A stretch of DNA of 64,000 bases. It comes from Bog-473 sp963838835 (GTDB lineage: Bacteria; Actinomycetota; Acidimicrobiia; Acidimicrobiales; RAAP-2). Position 1 is the stretch's first letter. The number at the start of each line of letters is the position of its first letter. Location: NCBI GenBank assembly GCA_963838835.1, contig CAWITA010000013.1, forward strand, positions 54,858-118,857, given 5' to 3'. The notes beneath the pieces were generated by a model. That model was not told the origin of the DNA and searched no databases. It saw only the letters and a list, made by a program, of their open reading frames with translations. Positions 54,351 through 63,648 of this stretch are shown here, piece after piece. A program made the translations under genes and the position numbers.

Positions 54351-54682
54351 CGTCCGTTACCTCCTCAGATGGATCGGTTGCGGATGGTCCCGATGCCCTT
54401 CAACCCACGATTCGAGCAAGTGTCCTCGTGGACGGGCAGCTGGGTGATTGGAGCCCGAAACCAACACCGGCCGGCGTGTGCAGTGAACTCACCTACCGGT
54501 TCCGCATGACGTTGCGTCACTTCGCCCTTCAGACCACGATTGAGATGCCGATTCGCCCCTCGGAGTCGGTAGTGCAGATTCCACCATCGATTGGTGCGGG
54601 GCCCCGCCAGTTCGAGCGGCCGCCAACGCCCACCCCTCCGGTCCGCGGGCTTGAACACAGTTGTCATGGCGAGCTGGCTGCC
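54351..54682. other. Intergenic, no gene recognised
   Basis: Separates the PPOX and TetR genes, both on the minus strand. A short minus-strand frame covers most of it but has no recognisable motif. No terminator-like hairpin was found. Confidence 0.4.
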
Positions 54683-55312
54683 TCACTCCGTGAAAAGCAT
54701 GGACACGACGGCGTCGACGTGCCGCTCGATCTCGGATGGGTCGAGGGGGTCGACACCCGAGAGCAGTCGGCACTCGGGCGCGAGGACGAACATGGTCGCA
54801 CCGGCGCCGGTGAGAAGGTAGTAGAGGTGCACGGCCGGGACGTCGCGGACCTTGCCCGCCGCGACGAGCGGTTCGAGCATGGCGACGGCGCCCTCGAACA
54901 TGGGGCGGATGTGCTGCTCGACCAGCCACTCGAGCCGCTCACCGTCGACCTTGCATTCCTGCATGATGATCCGGTGCAGCTGCGGGTGCGCCGCTGAGAA
55001 GCGGACGAAGTCCGCCACCACGAGCTTGGCGACGGCGGTCTGTTCCACACCCCGCAGGCCAAAGATCCGCTCGCCCAGGGACTGCGTGAGGTCGTCGAAG
55101 AGCTGCCCGACGGCGGCCCGCCACAGCTCCTCCTTGCTGCCGAAGTGGTAGGCGAGAAGCGGCTGTTGGACACCGGCGCGCTCGGCGATGAGCCGGGTGC
55201 TCGCACCTTCGAAGGACCGTTCCGAGAACAGGTCGAGGGCGGCGGCGAGGATGCGCTCCCGGGTGGCGTCGGCGCCAGCTCGCTTGGTCCGGACCGCCAC
55301 GCTGCTTGGCAC
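54683..55312 (-). CDS. TetR-family transcriptional regulator
   Basis: 209 residues. The HTH is TRERILAAALDLFSERSFEGASTRLIAERAGVQQPLLAYHFGSKEELWRA. The C-terminal helical domain (LVVADFVRFSAAHPQLHRIIMQECKVDGERLEWLVEQHIRPMFEGAV) resembles TetR_C regulators that sense hydrophobic ligands. Divergent from the ring-cleavage cluster with 115 bases between, so it likely represses both directions until an aromatic inducer binds. Confidence 0.93.
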   Translation of the reverse strand: MPSSVAVRTKRAGADATRERILAAALDLFSERSFEGASTRLIAERAGVQQPLLAYHFGSKEELWRAAVGQLFDDLTQSLGERIFGLRGVEQTAVAKLVVADFVRFSAAHPQLHRIIMQECKVDGERLEWLVEQHIRPMFEGAVAMLEPLVAAGKVRDVPAVHLYYLLTGAGATMFVLAPECRLLSGVDPLDPSEIERHVDAVVSMLFTE

Positions 55313-55318
55313 GGTGAA

Positions 55319-55365
55319 ACCCTATCAATCGACAAGGTATCTAGTCAAGTCACTAATCATGTGAT
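55319..55365. promoter_or_regulatory. Divergent promoter/operator region of the aromatic cluster
   Basis: On the minus strand TTGACT (55343-55348) and TAGGGT (55319-55324) with an 18-base spacer form a promoter ending just before the TetR start, which would give a near-leaderless mRNA. The palindrome ATCATGTGAT (55356-55365) adjoins it and could be the TetR operator. The region is clearly more AT-rich than its surroundings. Confidence 0.5.
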
Positions 55366-55427
55366 AAAAATCCCTCCGAGTACTTGCGGGGCGGGGCGTT
55401 CCGGTGCCGCAGCCTGGGGGAGGGGAA

Positions 55428-56281
55428 ATGTTCCGACTGCTGAACGTCGGTGGGCGCACCGCCCTGGAGCACGCCGGTGGCGTCTACGACGTGGCACGAC
55501 TCGCCGCCGACGAGTCGCTGTCGAGCGCCCTGGCCTGTCTCGAGCGGGGCGACGAGCTGCGCGCCCTTGCTCGCCAGTGCCCCGACGCCGAACCCGACGC
55601 CGCCGTGGTCGACGTCGCCCTCGGCCCTCCGGTCCCCGAGCCCCGCCAGGTCTTCGGCATCGGCCTCAACTACCGGAGCCACGCCGCCGAGAGCGGCATG
55701 GAGCTCCCGCCGGCGCCGCTCACCTTCACGAAGTTCCCGAGCTGCCTGGCCGGCCCGACCGCCGACGTGATGCTGTCTGGTGCCATGGTGGACTACGAGG
55801 CGGAGGTCGTGGTGGCGATCGGCGCCCGGTGCCGGAACGTCGCCGAGGACCGGGCCTGGGGAGTCGTGGCCGGGATTACCGCCGGCCAGGACATCTCCGA
55901 CCGCCAAGTCCAGCTCGCCGGCTCGCCCCGCAGTTCTGCCTGGGCAAGAGCTTCACCGGGTACGGGCCGATCGGTCCGGCCTTGGTCTCGGTCGACGCCT
56001 TCGACGACCCCGACGACATCGCGCTGCGGTGCGAGGTGGGTGGCAAGGTGGTCCAGGAAGCGTCGACCGCCGAGCTGATCTTCGACGTACCGAGGCTCGT
56101 GTCCTACCTGTCGTCGATCTGCACGCTGTATCCCGGCGACCTCATCTTCACCGGTACCCCGGACGGCGTCGGCATGGCGCACGGCCGATTCCTCGTCCCT
56201 GGAGATGAGGTTGTGACGAGCGTCGACGGCGTGGGCGAGCTGCGGAACCGCTGCGTGGCCTCGGACAAGGAGGAGAACTGA
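55428..56281 (+). pseudogene. Fumarylacetoacetate hydrolase (FAH)-family protein, one frameshift
   Basis: ATG at 55428 after GGGAGGGG. The N-terminal lid (MFRLLNVGGRTALEHAGGVYDVARLA) is followed by FGIGLNYRSHAAESGMELPPAPLTFTKFPSCLAGP and DYEAEVVVAIGARCRNV, which holds the acidic metal ligands. Near 55920 the frame moves by one base and continues QFCLGKSFTGYGPIGPAL, FDVPRLVSYLSSICTLYPGDLIFTGTPDGVGMA. The family hydrolyses or decarboxylates beta-diketone acids made by ring cleavage. Its stop overlaps the ATG of the dioxygenase gene. Confidence 0.85.
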
Positions 56282-57245
56282 TGGGTTTGCACCGGCTCTT
56301 GGGCTTCACGACGGCCGTGCCGGACCCCGCGGCGGTGGCGGGCTTCTACGGCGAGCTCGGCCTCTCCGGCGACGGTGCGGCGTTCTCGGGCAGCGACGGT
56401 GGTGCCACCGTCGGTCTGGACGAAGCGGAATTCCGGCGCCTCGTCCGCGTCGAGTTCGGCGCCGACGGCCCCGAGGACGTCGCCCGGGTGGCGCAGCGCC
56501 TCACCGCCAATGGCGCGGCTCCCCAGGTCAATGAGGCGGAGGTGCGGGTGGTGGACCCCGGGAGCCGGGTCGAGCTCGTCGTGCGGGTCGCCGAGCGCGC
56601 ACCGGCTCAGTCCCCGGCCGCCCCCGTCGTCCCCAACGCACCCGGCAGCACCCTGCGGGCCGACGAGCGTGCGCCTGCGGTCTTCGGCTCTCCGCGCCCG
56701 CCGCGACGCCTCGGCCATCTCGTGATCGGCACGCCCACGATCGCCGCCACCCGCGATCTCCTGATCCAGGGGATCGGGCTCAAGCTGAGTGACGAGATCG
56801 ACGGGCTCATCGCCTTCTTGCGATGCTCGCCCGACCATCACAACGTCGCGCTGGTGGACTCTCCCGTGCCGCTCCTGCAGCACTACTCCTTCGAATGCGA
56901 CGACATCGACCACGTGGGCCACAATGCCACCGCGCTCTTCCGCGCCGACCCATCCCGTCAGGCCTGGGGACTCGGGCGCCACTTCGCCGGCTCCAACTTC
57001 TACTGGTACCTCCGCGACCCAGCGGGCGCCTATCTCAAGCTCTACGCCGACATGGACCAGATCCTCGACGATGAGGCCTGGAGCGCGGCGGCCGCACGCC
57101 CTTCGAGCCCGAGCGCGTAGCCAACAGCTGGGGGCCCGACCTCCCGCTCAAGTTCATCGTCCCGCCCGACCTCGAGCAACTCCAGAGCGCCTGGGCGTCG
57201 CGGTCAGCGAAACGTTGCCCTCCGGCGTGGACGTCATCGTGGTAG
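56281..57245 (+). pseudogene. VOC-family extradiol dioxygenase-like protein, frameshifted near the C-terminus
   Basis: Two VOC modules. The second carries RRLGHLVIGT (first metal His) and SPVPLLQHYSFECDDIDHVG (second His). The third ligand, usually Glu in (V/I)ELY, is Lys253 here (YLKLYADMDQILDD). The frame stops at 57120, but one base over, from 57102, it continues FEPERVANSWGPDLPLKFIVPPDLEQLQSAW to 57245. That is a natural end for this family and overlaps the next gene. Probably derived from biphenyl-diol/catechol 2,3-dioxygenases; the Glu to Lys change argues against normal ring cleavage unless it is an error. Confidence 0.8.
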
Positions 57246-58805
57246 GAGCCGGCCCAGTCGGCTGCGCCCTGGCACTGCTCCTCAGCCGGCGCGGCCGCTC
57301 TGTGCTGCTCGTCGAGCGCCACTCGGCACCGTACCCGCTGCCCCGCGCCGTCCACTTCGACGACGAGACGGCCAGGATCCTCCAAGCGTGTGGCCTCGGC
57401 GCCGACCTGCCAGAGCTCACCGAGCCGGCAACGAGCTACGAGTGGCGCAATGCCGAGGGGGTTCCGCTCCTGCGCTTCGAGATGCCGCTCCAGGGACGGC
57501 AAGGTTGGCCGAGCGCCAGCATGTTCAATCAGCCGGACCTCGAGGCTCAGGCTCCTTGCGAACGTCCAGGACTGCGCCGGCATCACCTTGGGGTGGGGCA
57601 GCGCGCGCTTGACGCTGGCAGCGACGTCGACGGCAGCGTGGGTCGAGCTCGAGCCGAACCAGGGCGGAGGTCGAGCGCGGTCGGGTGCGCGCCGCGTACG
57701 TCGTCGGCTGCGACGGCGCCAACAGCACGATCCGCGACGCCCTAGGCGTCGAGTTCGAAGACCGGGGGTTCTTCTTCGACTGGCTTGTGGTCGACGTGCG
57801 GCTCCACCGGCCGCGGGTCTTCGACCCACCGAACCTCCAGGTCTGCGATCCGGCGCGCCCGACCACGGTCGTCTCGGGTGGGCCCGGTCGGCGTCGCTGG
57901 GAGTTCATGTGCCTCCCCGGGGAGTCCCTCGACGCACTCGACGCCGAAGCGAGCGCCTGGGCATTCCTCGAGCCCTGGGACGTCCGGCCCGACAACGCCG
58001 AGCTCGTGCGCCACGCTGGCTACCGTTTTCGGGCTCGCTGGGCCACCCGGTGGCACGTGGACAGCGTCTTCCTCGCCGGCGACGCCGCGCACCAGACGCC
58101 GCCGTTTGCCGGCCAGGGGATGTCCGCGGGCCTCCCGACGCGGCCAACCTGGCCTGGAAGCTCGACCACGTGCTGGGCCGGCCGCAAGACGCGGCGCTTC
58201 TCAAGACCTACGACATCGAGCGGATCCCCCAGGCCGCGGCGATCATCGAGATCGCCACCGAGCTGGGCAAGGTGATCTGCATCCCCGATGCCGAGGCGGC
58301 CGCTGCCCGGGACGCGTCGATGGCCCCGCTGGTTCCACCCGGTGGCAGCATGCCGGCGCCGCCCATGCCGGGCCTGTCGGAAGGGATGTTCGGGCGCGGC
58401 CCGAACGCCGGGGAACTCTTCGTCCAGGGCCCCATCCGCTGGGGGGACAGCGAGGGACGCTTCGACGACGTGGTCGGAGCCGGCTGGCACCTGATCCTGG
58501 CCGGGGGGAGTGCTCGGGTCGCCGAGGAGGACGCGGCCTGGTTCCGGTCCATCGGCGGCCGCGTCGTCGCCATGGGTGCCGACGTCGAGGACCTCGGAGG
58601 GTGCTACGGGCGCTGGTTCGGCGAGCACCGGGTCGCGGCCGTGCTCGAGCGCCCCGACTTCTACCTCTACGGAGCCGCCGCCACCGACGAGGAGATCGCC
58701 GCCCTGCTCACCGGTCTCCGTGCCCACTTCCGGCAGCTCCGGACGTCCCCCTCGGCCCCGGGCGCGGAGCTCGACCTCGCCTCGACGTCTGGCGCAGAGT
58801 CATGA
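57215..58805 (+). pseudogene. FAD-dependent aromatic hydroxylase (MhpA/PHBH type) no. 1, frameshifted
   Basis: TTG 57215 or GTG 57227 starts VDVIVVGAGPVGCALALLLSRRGRSVLLVER (FAD glycine loop). Then come PLPRAVHFDDETARILQACG; after a shift near 57545, LLANVQDCAGITLGWG; after another near 57655, AAYVVGCDGANSTIRDALGVEFED (DG motif) and FLAGDAAHQTPPFAGQGM (GD motif). After a third near 58130 it reads NLAWKLDHVLGRPQDAALLKTY and the thioredoxin-like C-terminus to 58805. Group A flavoprotein monooxygenases hydroxylate phenolic acids ahead of extradiol cleavage. The stop overlaps the SDR start as ATGA. Confidence 0.85.
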
Positions 58806-59549
58806 CCACTGCCGTCGATCTCCGCTCCCGGGTCGTCATCGTCACCGGATCGACCAGTGGGATCGGCGAAGCCGTCGCCCGCCGAATCGCTGCATGCGGC
58901 GCGGGCGTCGTCGTCAACTCGTGGCGTTCGGTCGCTTCCGGTGAACGCCTGGCCGACGAGCTCCCCGATGCGGTCTACGTGGGCGGCGACATCGCCGCGC
59001 CCGGCTCGGCGCTGGCGCTCGTCAAGGCGGCCGAGGAGCGCTGGGGCCGGCTCGACGGACTGGTCAACAACGCCGCCGTGACGATCGACGTCCCGTTGGA
59101 GGACGTTGATGCTGTCACCCCGGAGCACTGGGAGCGAGTGCTGTCGGTGAACGTGGTGGGGACGTTCCTCGTCTCCCAGGCGGCGCTGCCGCTGCTGCGC
59201 CGCTCCGCCGACGGGTGGATCGTGAACGTCACCTCGATCGCCGGCCTGCGTCAGATCGGGAGCTCCCTGCCCTACACGGTCTCCAAGGCGGCTGTCGACC
59301 ACATGACCCGGATCCTGGCCAAAGGTGGCCGGCGGGCGGGTGCGGGTCAACGCCGTCGCGCCTGGGCTGGTGGACACCCCGTGGACCGAGGACTGGGCAC
59401 TGCGACGCGACCTCGTGACTGCGGCGGCGCCGCTCGGACGGATCGCCAGCCCGGAGGACATGGCCGACGCCTGCCTCGGGATCGTCGGCTCGACGTACCT
59501 GACGGGTCAGACCGTCCTGGTGGACGGCGGTCTCGGGCTCGTGATGTGA
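58802..59549 (+). pseudogene. Short-chain dehydrogenase/reductase (SDR), one frameshift
   Basis: The ATG at 58802 overlaps the hydroxylase stop. Cofactor loop VIVTGSTSGIGEAVARRIA, NNAAV, catalytic Ser in NVTSIAGLRQIG, and YTVSK with Tyr and Lys. After LAKGG the frame shifts near 59325-59335 and continues GGRVRVNAVAPGLVDTPWTEDW and PEDMADACLGIVGSTYLTGQTVLVDGGLG. Corrected length is about 248 residues, the classical SDR length. It may oxidise a dihydrodiol or hydroxy intermediate of the pathway. Confidence 0.88.
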
Positions 59550-59584
59550 ACGTCTGCAACGGCAGCGAACCACAGGGGGAAACA

Positions 59585-61364
59585 GTGCAGGAGAGGGTGA
59601 CGACCGAGGTGCTCGTGGTGGGTGGCGGAGGAGCCGGCCTCACGGCGTCGATGCTCCTCTGAGGATGGGCGTCGACCATCTGCTCGTCGACCGCGCTCGC
59701 CACGACGTCGATCCTGCCCAAGGCGCACGTGCTGGGGCAGCGCGCCATGGAGGTGCTCGACGACTGCGGGGTGGCAGACGCCATCTACGCCGTCGGCACG
59801 CCGCCGGGACAGCTGCGGCGCACGATGTTCTACGCCGGCTTCGCCGGCCACCCCGATGCTGGACCGCGTCCTCTTCGCCCAGGAGACCTGGGGCGCCGGC
59901 GGGGACGACCCCGACTGGGTAGCGGCCAGTCCCAAGCTGACGACGAACCTCCCGCAGATTTGCCTCGAGCCGCTCATGAAGGCCCGGGCGGAGGAGCTCG
60001 CACCTGGGCGTGTCCGCTTCCACCACGAGCTCACCGGTCTCGAAGGAGGTCGAGGGCGGGGTACGGGCGTTGGTCCGCGACCTGGACGAGGGCCGCTCCT
60101 ACGAGGTGCAGGCTCGCTACGTGCTCGGCTGCGATGGCGGACGCACCATCGGGAAGCTCGTGGGGATCGAGCTCCAGGGCGTCATGGAGCTCAGCCGGAC
60201 GGTCACCTTCCACCTGGCAGCGGACCTCTCCCCGTGGGCCAAGGACCCAGATGTGCTGCTGCGCTGGGTGTGGTGTCCCAGCACGGGGAAATTCGTGGTG
60301 CTGGCGCCGATGGGCCCCACGCGCTGGGGCGGTGAGAGCGAGGAATGGGTCGTCCACATTCTCTACGACATCGACGATCAAGGGGCGTTCGACGACGCCA
60401 CGGTGCTCGAGGACCTGCGCCAGTCCCTCGGCATCGGCGATCACCCGCTGGAGGTCAAGCTCATCACCCGGTGGACCGTCGGCGGCGTCCTCGCCGACCG
60501 CTTCCGCGCCGGCCGGGTCTTCGTCCTGGGTGATGCCGCGCACCGCCACCCGCCCACCGGCGGCCTGGGCCTGGTAAGCGCTGTCCACGACGCCCAGAAC
60601 GTGTGCTGGAAGCTGGCTCTCGTGCTCCGGGGCGTGGCCGGGAAAGGGCTGCTCGACACCTATGAGTCCGAGCGTCGGCCCGTCGATGAGCGCAATGTCG
60701 ACCGTTCCCTGGAGAATGCCCTCGGCTACCTCGTAATGAGCAGGGCCATGGGTGTCGACGACATGACGGCCACGCCCGAGGAGCGCTGGGCGCGTATCGC
60801 CCGGCTGTGGAGCGACGCGCCGGAGGACGCCGAGCACCGTCGGACGGTCCACGCCCTCATGGCGGCCCAGTCGCAGGAGTTCCACGAGCATGACGTGGAG
60901 TACGGCTACACGCATCGCTCGGCCGCCGTGGTCGACGACGGCAGCCCCGAGCCGCCCGACCGCGACTTCCGCATGTTCTTCCCCTCGACGCGGCCGGGCT
61001 GCCCGCTCCCGCATGCCTGGCTGGAGGACCACGACTTCGTCCGCCGCTCCACGCTGGACGTCGTGGGCGTCGACCGGTTCGTCCTCATCGCCGGGGAGCG
61101 TGGCCAGGCGTGGAAGGAAGCTGCGCTCAAGGTGGGGGCCGAGCTCGGGGTCGAGCTCGACGCGTGGTGTGTCGGGCACGCCGGCGGCGACCTACGTGAC
61201 CCGCGCCTGCGCTTCGAGCGGGTCCGGGAATTCGGCCCGGAGGGCGCCATCCTGGTCCGAGCCCGACCGCTCATCGCCTTCCGCTGCCCCTCGGCGCGGT
61301 CGGAGGCCCGCAGGCGGCGCTGCGGTGGCGCGCGCTGCTCCAGGTGCTGGCGAGGACATCGTGA
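59585..61364 (+). pseudogene. FAD-dependent aromatic hydroxylase no. 2, multiple frameshifts
   Basis: GTG 59585 starts VTTEVLVVGGGGAGLTASMLL. The next 400 bases change frame several times: DHLLVDR; PKAHVLGQRAMEVLDDCGVADAIY; LFAQETWGAGGDDPDWVAASP and KLTTNLPQICLEPLMKARA. From about 60040 a long frame reads ARYVLGCDGGRTIGKLVGI, VFVLGDAAHRHPPTGGLGLVSAVHDAQN and the C-terminal thioredoxin-like part. A last shift near 61260-61310 gives GPQAALRWRALLQVLAR and a stop at 61362-61364. Similar class to hydroxylase 1 (2,4-dichlorophenol 6-monooxygenase/PHBH group). Confidence 0.8.
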
Positions 61365-62302
61365 CCAGTCGCTGGTCGACGTCCACCACCGTCTCCTGCC
61401 GCGCCCCTGGTCGCGGTCATCGACGCTACCGGCATGGTCGAGGTGGCCAGGCAGCGCGACCGCCCGAGTCGAGGCCGCCGGCTGTCGCTGGAGGTCATCG
61501 ACCACCAGGGCATCGACGCCACCTACTACTCGGTGTCGGCCACCGGGGTGCACTTCGGTGACGACGCCGAGGCCGTCGAGCTCGCGCGGTCCTGCAACGG
61601 TCGCGCCAGCTTGCTCGCCGACCACGCCGGACGGTTCGGCTACTTCGCCTCGCTACCCCTGCCCGACCTCGACGGCTCCCTCGCCAAGGTGGGGCCGCCC
61701 TCGACGTGCTCGCGCCGCGGGGTTCGTCCTGCGGCTCGACGCCGACAATTCCTACGTGGGTGACGCGGTTCGATCCGCTCCTGGCCGAGCTCGACCGCCG
61801 GGCGGCTGTCGGTCGTGCATCGGCGATCCCCGCACGCCGATGCCCACGTCCATCCCCACGTTCGCCATCGAGTCCCCTTCGACACGACGCGGACTGCGTC
61901 CAACCTGGCTCCTGCGAGCGCTCGAGCGGTACCCGCACGTCACCTGATCCTGAGCCATGCGGGCGGCACGGTGCCGTACCTGGTCGAGCCGCTTCTCGCT
62001 CCTGTCGATCGTCGATGCCGGCTGGCGGGCGGGCCCGAGGGAGCGGTCGCTTACCTCGCCCGCTGCTTCTACGGCCCGCGTCTCAGCCAACCCCCACACG
62101 TGTCATCCTTGGCCGAGCTCGTCGGCTCGGACCACGTCGTCTTCGGGAGCGACTCCCGTTCGCGCCGACTGGCGTCGCTGCTGTCCATCGCCAGCCTCGA
62201 GGGAGACGGCCACTTCGACGCCGAGAGTCTCGACTCGTTCGGGGGAGGCAGCTCGGGCTGCTCGCCGGGGCCAGCGGTCACTTCGCCCACGGCCCGGCCT
62301 AG
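61361..62302 (+). pseudogene. ACMSD-like amidohydrolase/decarboxylase, multiple frameshifts
   Basis: Starts LVDVHHRLLPRP (first metal HxH in VHHRLLP). Further pieces in other frames: EVIDHQGIDATYYSVSATGVHFGDDAEAVELARSCN, ADHAGRFGYFASLPLPDLDGSLAKV, TFAIE..FDTTRTASNL, LILSHAGGTVPYLVE (His), SLAELVGSDHVVFGSD (Asp). Together they make a complete amidohydrolase_2 barrel like 2-amino-3-carboxymuconate semialdehyde or gamma-resorcylate decarboxylases. Frame changes occur at least near 61400-61430, 61690, 61800 and 61960. The C-terminal end is uncertain. Confidence 0.75.
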
Positions 62303-62599
62303 GCTCCAGTCGTCAGGTGCGGAGCGGGGGGATCGTCGCCCGCGATCAGCTCATCGCCACCAGCGCCTCATGCCGCCGCTGATACGGGGCGACCGCCTCG
62401 TGCAGAGTGGTCGCGGAGGGTCGAGGATAGCCACGGCGTCGATCACGGCGCTCTGACCAGGCGACGGCGCTCTCGCGGCTCACCGGGTCGCCGCGGATCT
62501 TCGTCCTCGTCGTCGACCCGTCTCGGCGGAGGGAGGGCGGATCGGCGGGAATTCGTCCGCCTCTGCGGGATGGGCATCGCCCCGCTGTCGGTCCGGCCC
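62303..62599. other. Unresolved spacer
   Basis: No feature can be supported. A minus-strand frame ends SATTLHEAVAPYQRRHEALV, with a natural amphipathic look but too short to assign. Confidence 0.3.
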
Positions 62600-63350
62600 C
62601 GGGAGGCATCGCTACGGTGGCTCGGCGGCGGTGGACAGAGGCGCCGAGGTGGTCGGGATGGCTGGCGGCGACGGGTCCCAGGCGGCGTGGCGCCTGTTGC
62701 CGCCGAGCACGACCTGCCCGCTGCTGCGTCCAGCCGGACCACGCAACCGTTCGCCGCTGACCTCGGGGTTGACCGGAGCGACGTCACCGGAGCACTCGAC
62801 GCTTCGGATGGGCACCGAGCACCGTGTCGACCTCGCCAGGGTGAACGGCCGGGTGTTTGTGAACAACGCCTCCATGGGCTTCTACGGGAAGCTGGTCCAG
62901 TCGCAGGCCTACCGGGTGCGAAGCCCGGACGCCATCGAAGTGCTGCCCCAGCTCGTCGGGCAGGAGGCCGACCTTCGACCTCCGCTTCACCGGCCCTGAT
63001 GGCTCGACTTTTCCGGACGCCCGCTTCTGCTCGTGTCCAACGACCCCTGCGAGATCGATCGGCCTGCCACCCCGGGCACGGCGGGGAGATGAACCGGGGA
63101 CAGCTCGGCGTCGTCGTCGTGCGAATGAGCCCGCCGCTGCCACGGTGGAGGGATGGTCGACGCCGACGTTTCGTGTCGACTCTACGGAGCCGGTCAGCTC
63201 GGGCTGGACGGTAGGCGATCATCATCGGCCCACCTCTGCTCTTCGAGTCCTCGCCCTCTGCGCTCCGGTCCACGTCTTCCTCGGGGTCCTCGGTCTCCCT
63301 GGCCCGCGCCAGCACCTTCCCCGCCTCCGCGATCAGGGCAAGCTAGCCCT
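62600..63350 (+). pseudogene. Diacylglycerol/lipid kinase-like (DAGK_cat) protein, multiple frameshifts
   Basis: DRGAEVVGMAGGDGSQAA is the nucleotide-binding GGDGT-like loop. VAAEHDLP, DLGVDRSDVTGALDA and HRVDLARVNGRVFVNNASMGFYGKLVQS follow in different frames. Then come AIEVLPQLVGQEA, GQLGVVVVRMS and WSTPTFRVDSTEPV, the DAGK C-terminal lobe. The N-terminus is unclear. At least four frame changes within 750 bases. If intact in the organism, it would phosphorylate a lipid; otherwise it is a decayed gene. It is not an obvious part of the aromatic pathway. Confidence 0.65.
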
Positions 63351-63648
63351 TCGATCTGGAGCGTTCGGTGGACCACGGTTCCGTCCCGTCCGCCGCCTCC
63401 GCCGATGAGGGCGGACAGCCTCGGATCGAGCTTTCGCCTGGAGCCACGGTTCCGTCTTCCGTGTCCCTCGGGTCTAGCTCCCTCGTCCCGGCCGAGGCGC
63501 TCCGGGGAGCTCGGGCCCCCCTCGCCCTTGACAGCGACGAGTGATTCCATTCATAGGTGCTGTGATCAGTCGTCGGTTGTGTCGGGGGCCGGCCCACAGT
63601 CACCGCTCTCCAGCGGCCTCTACCACCTCGCGGAAAGGCACGACTGTC
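63351..63648. other. Intergenic, no gene recognised
   Basis: GC-rich spacer. Only the segment around 63540-63580 is AT-richer (GATTCCATTCATAGGTGCTGTGATC) and could hold the promoter of the following gene. Confidence 0.35.

Noticed and set aside
54365..54667. A 100-residue minus-strand frame between PPOX and TetR genes
   Set aside because: No motif, no ribosome-binding site, basic low-information composition.
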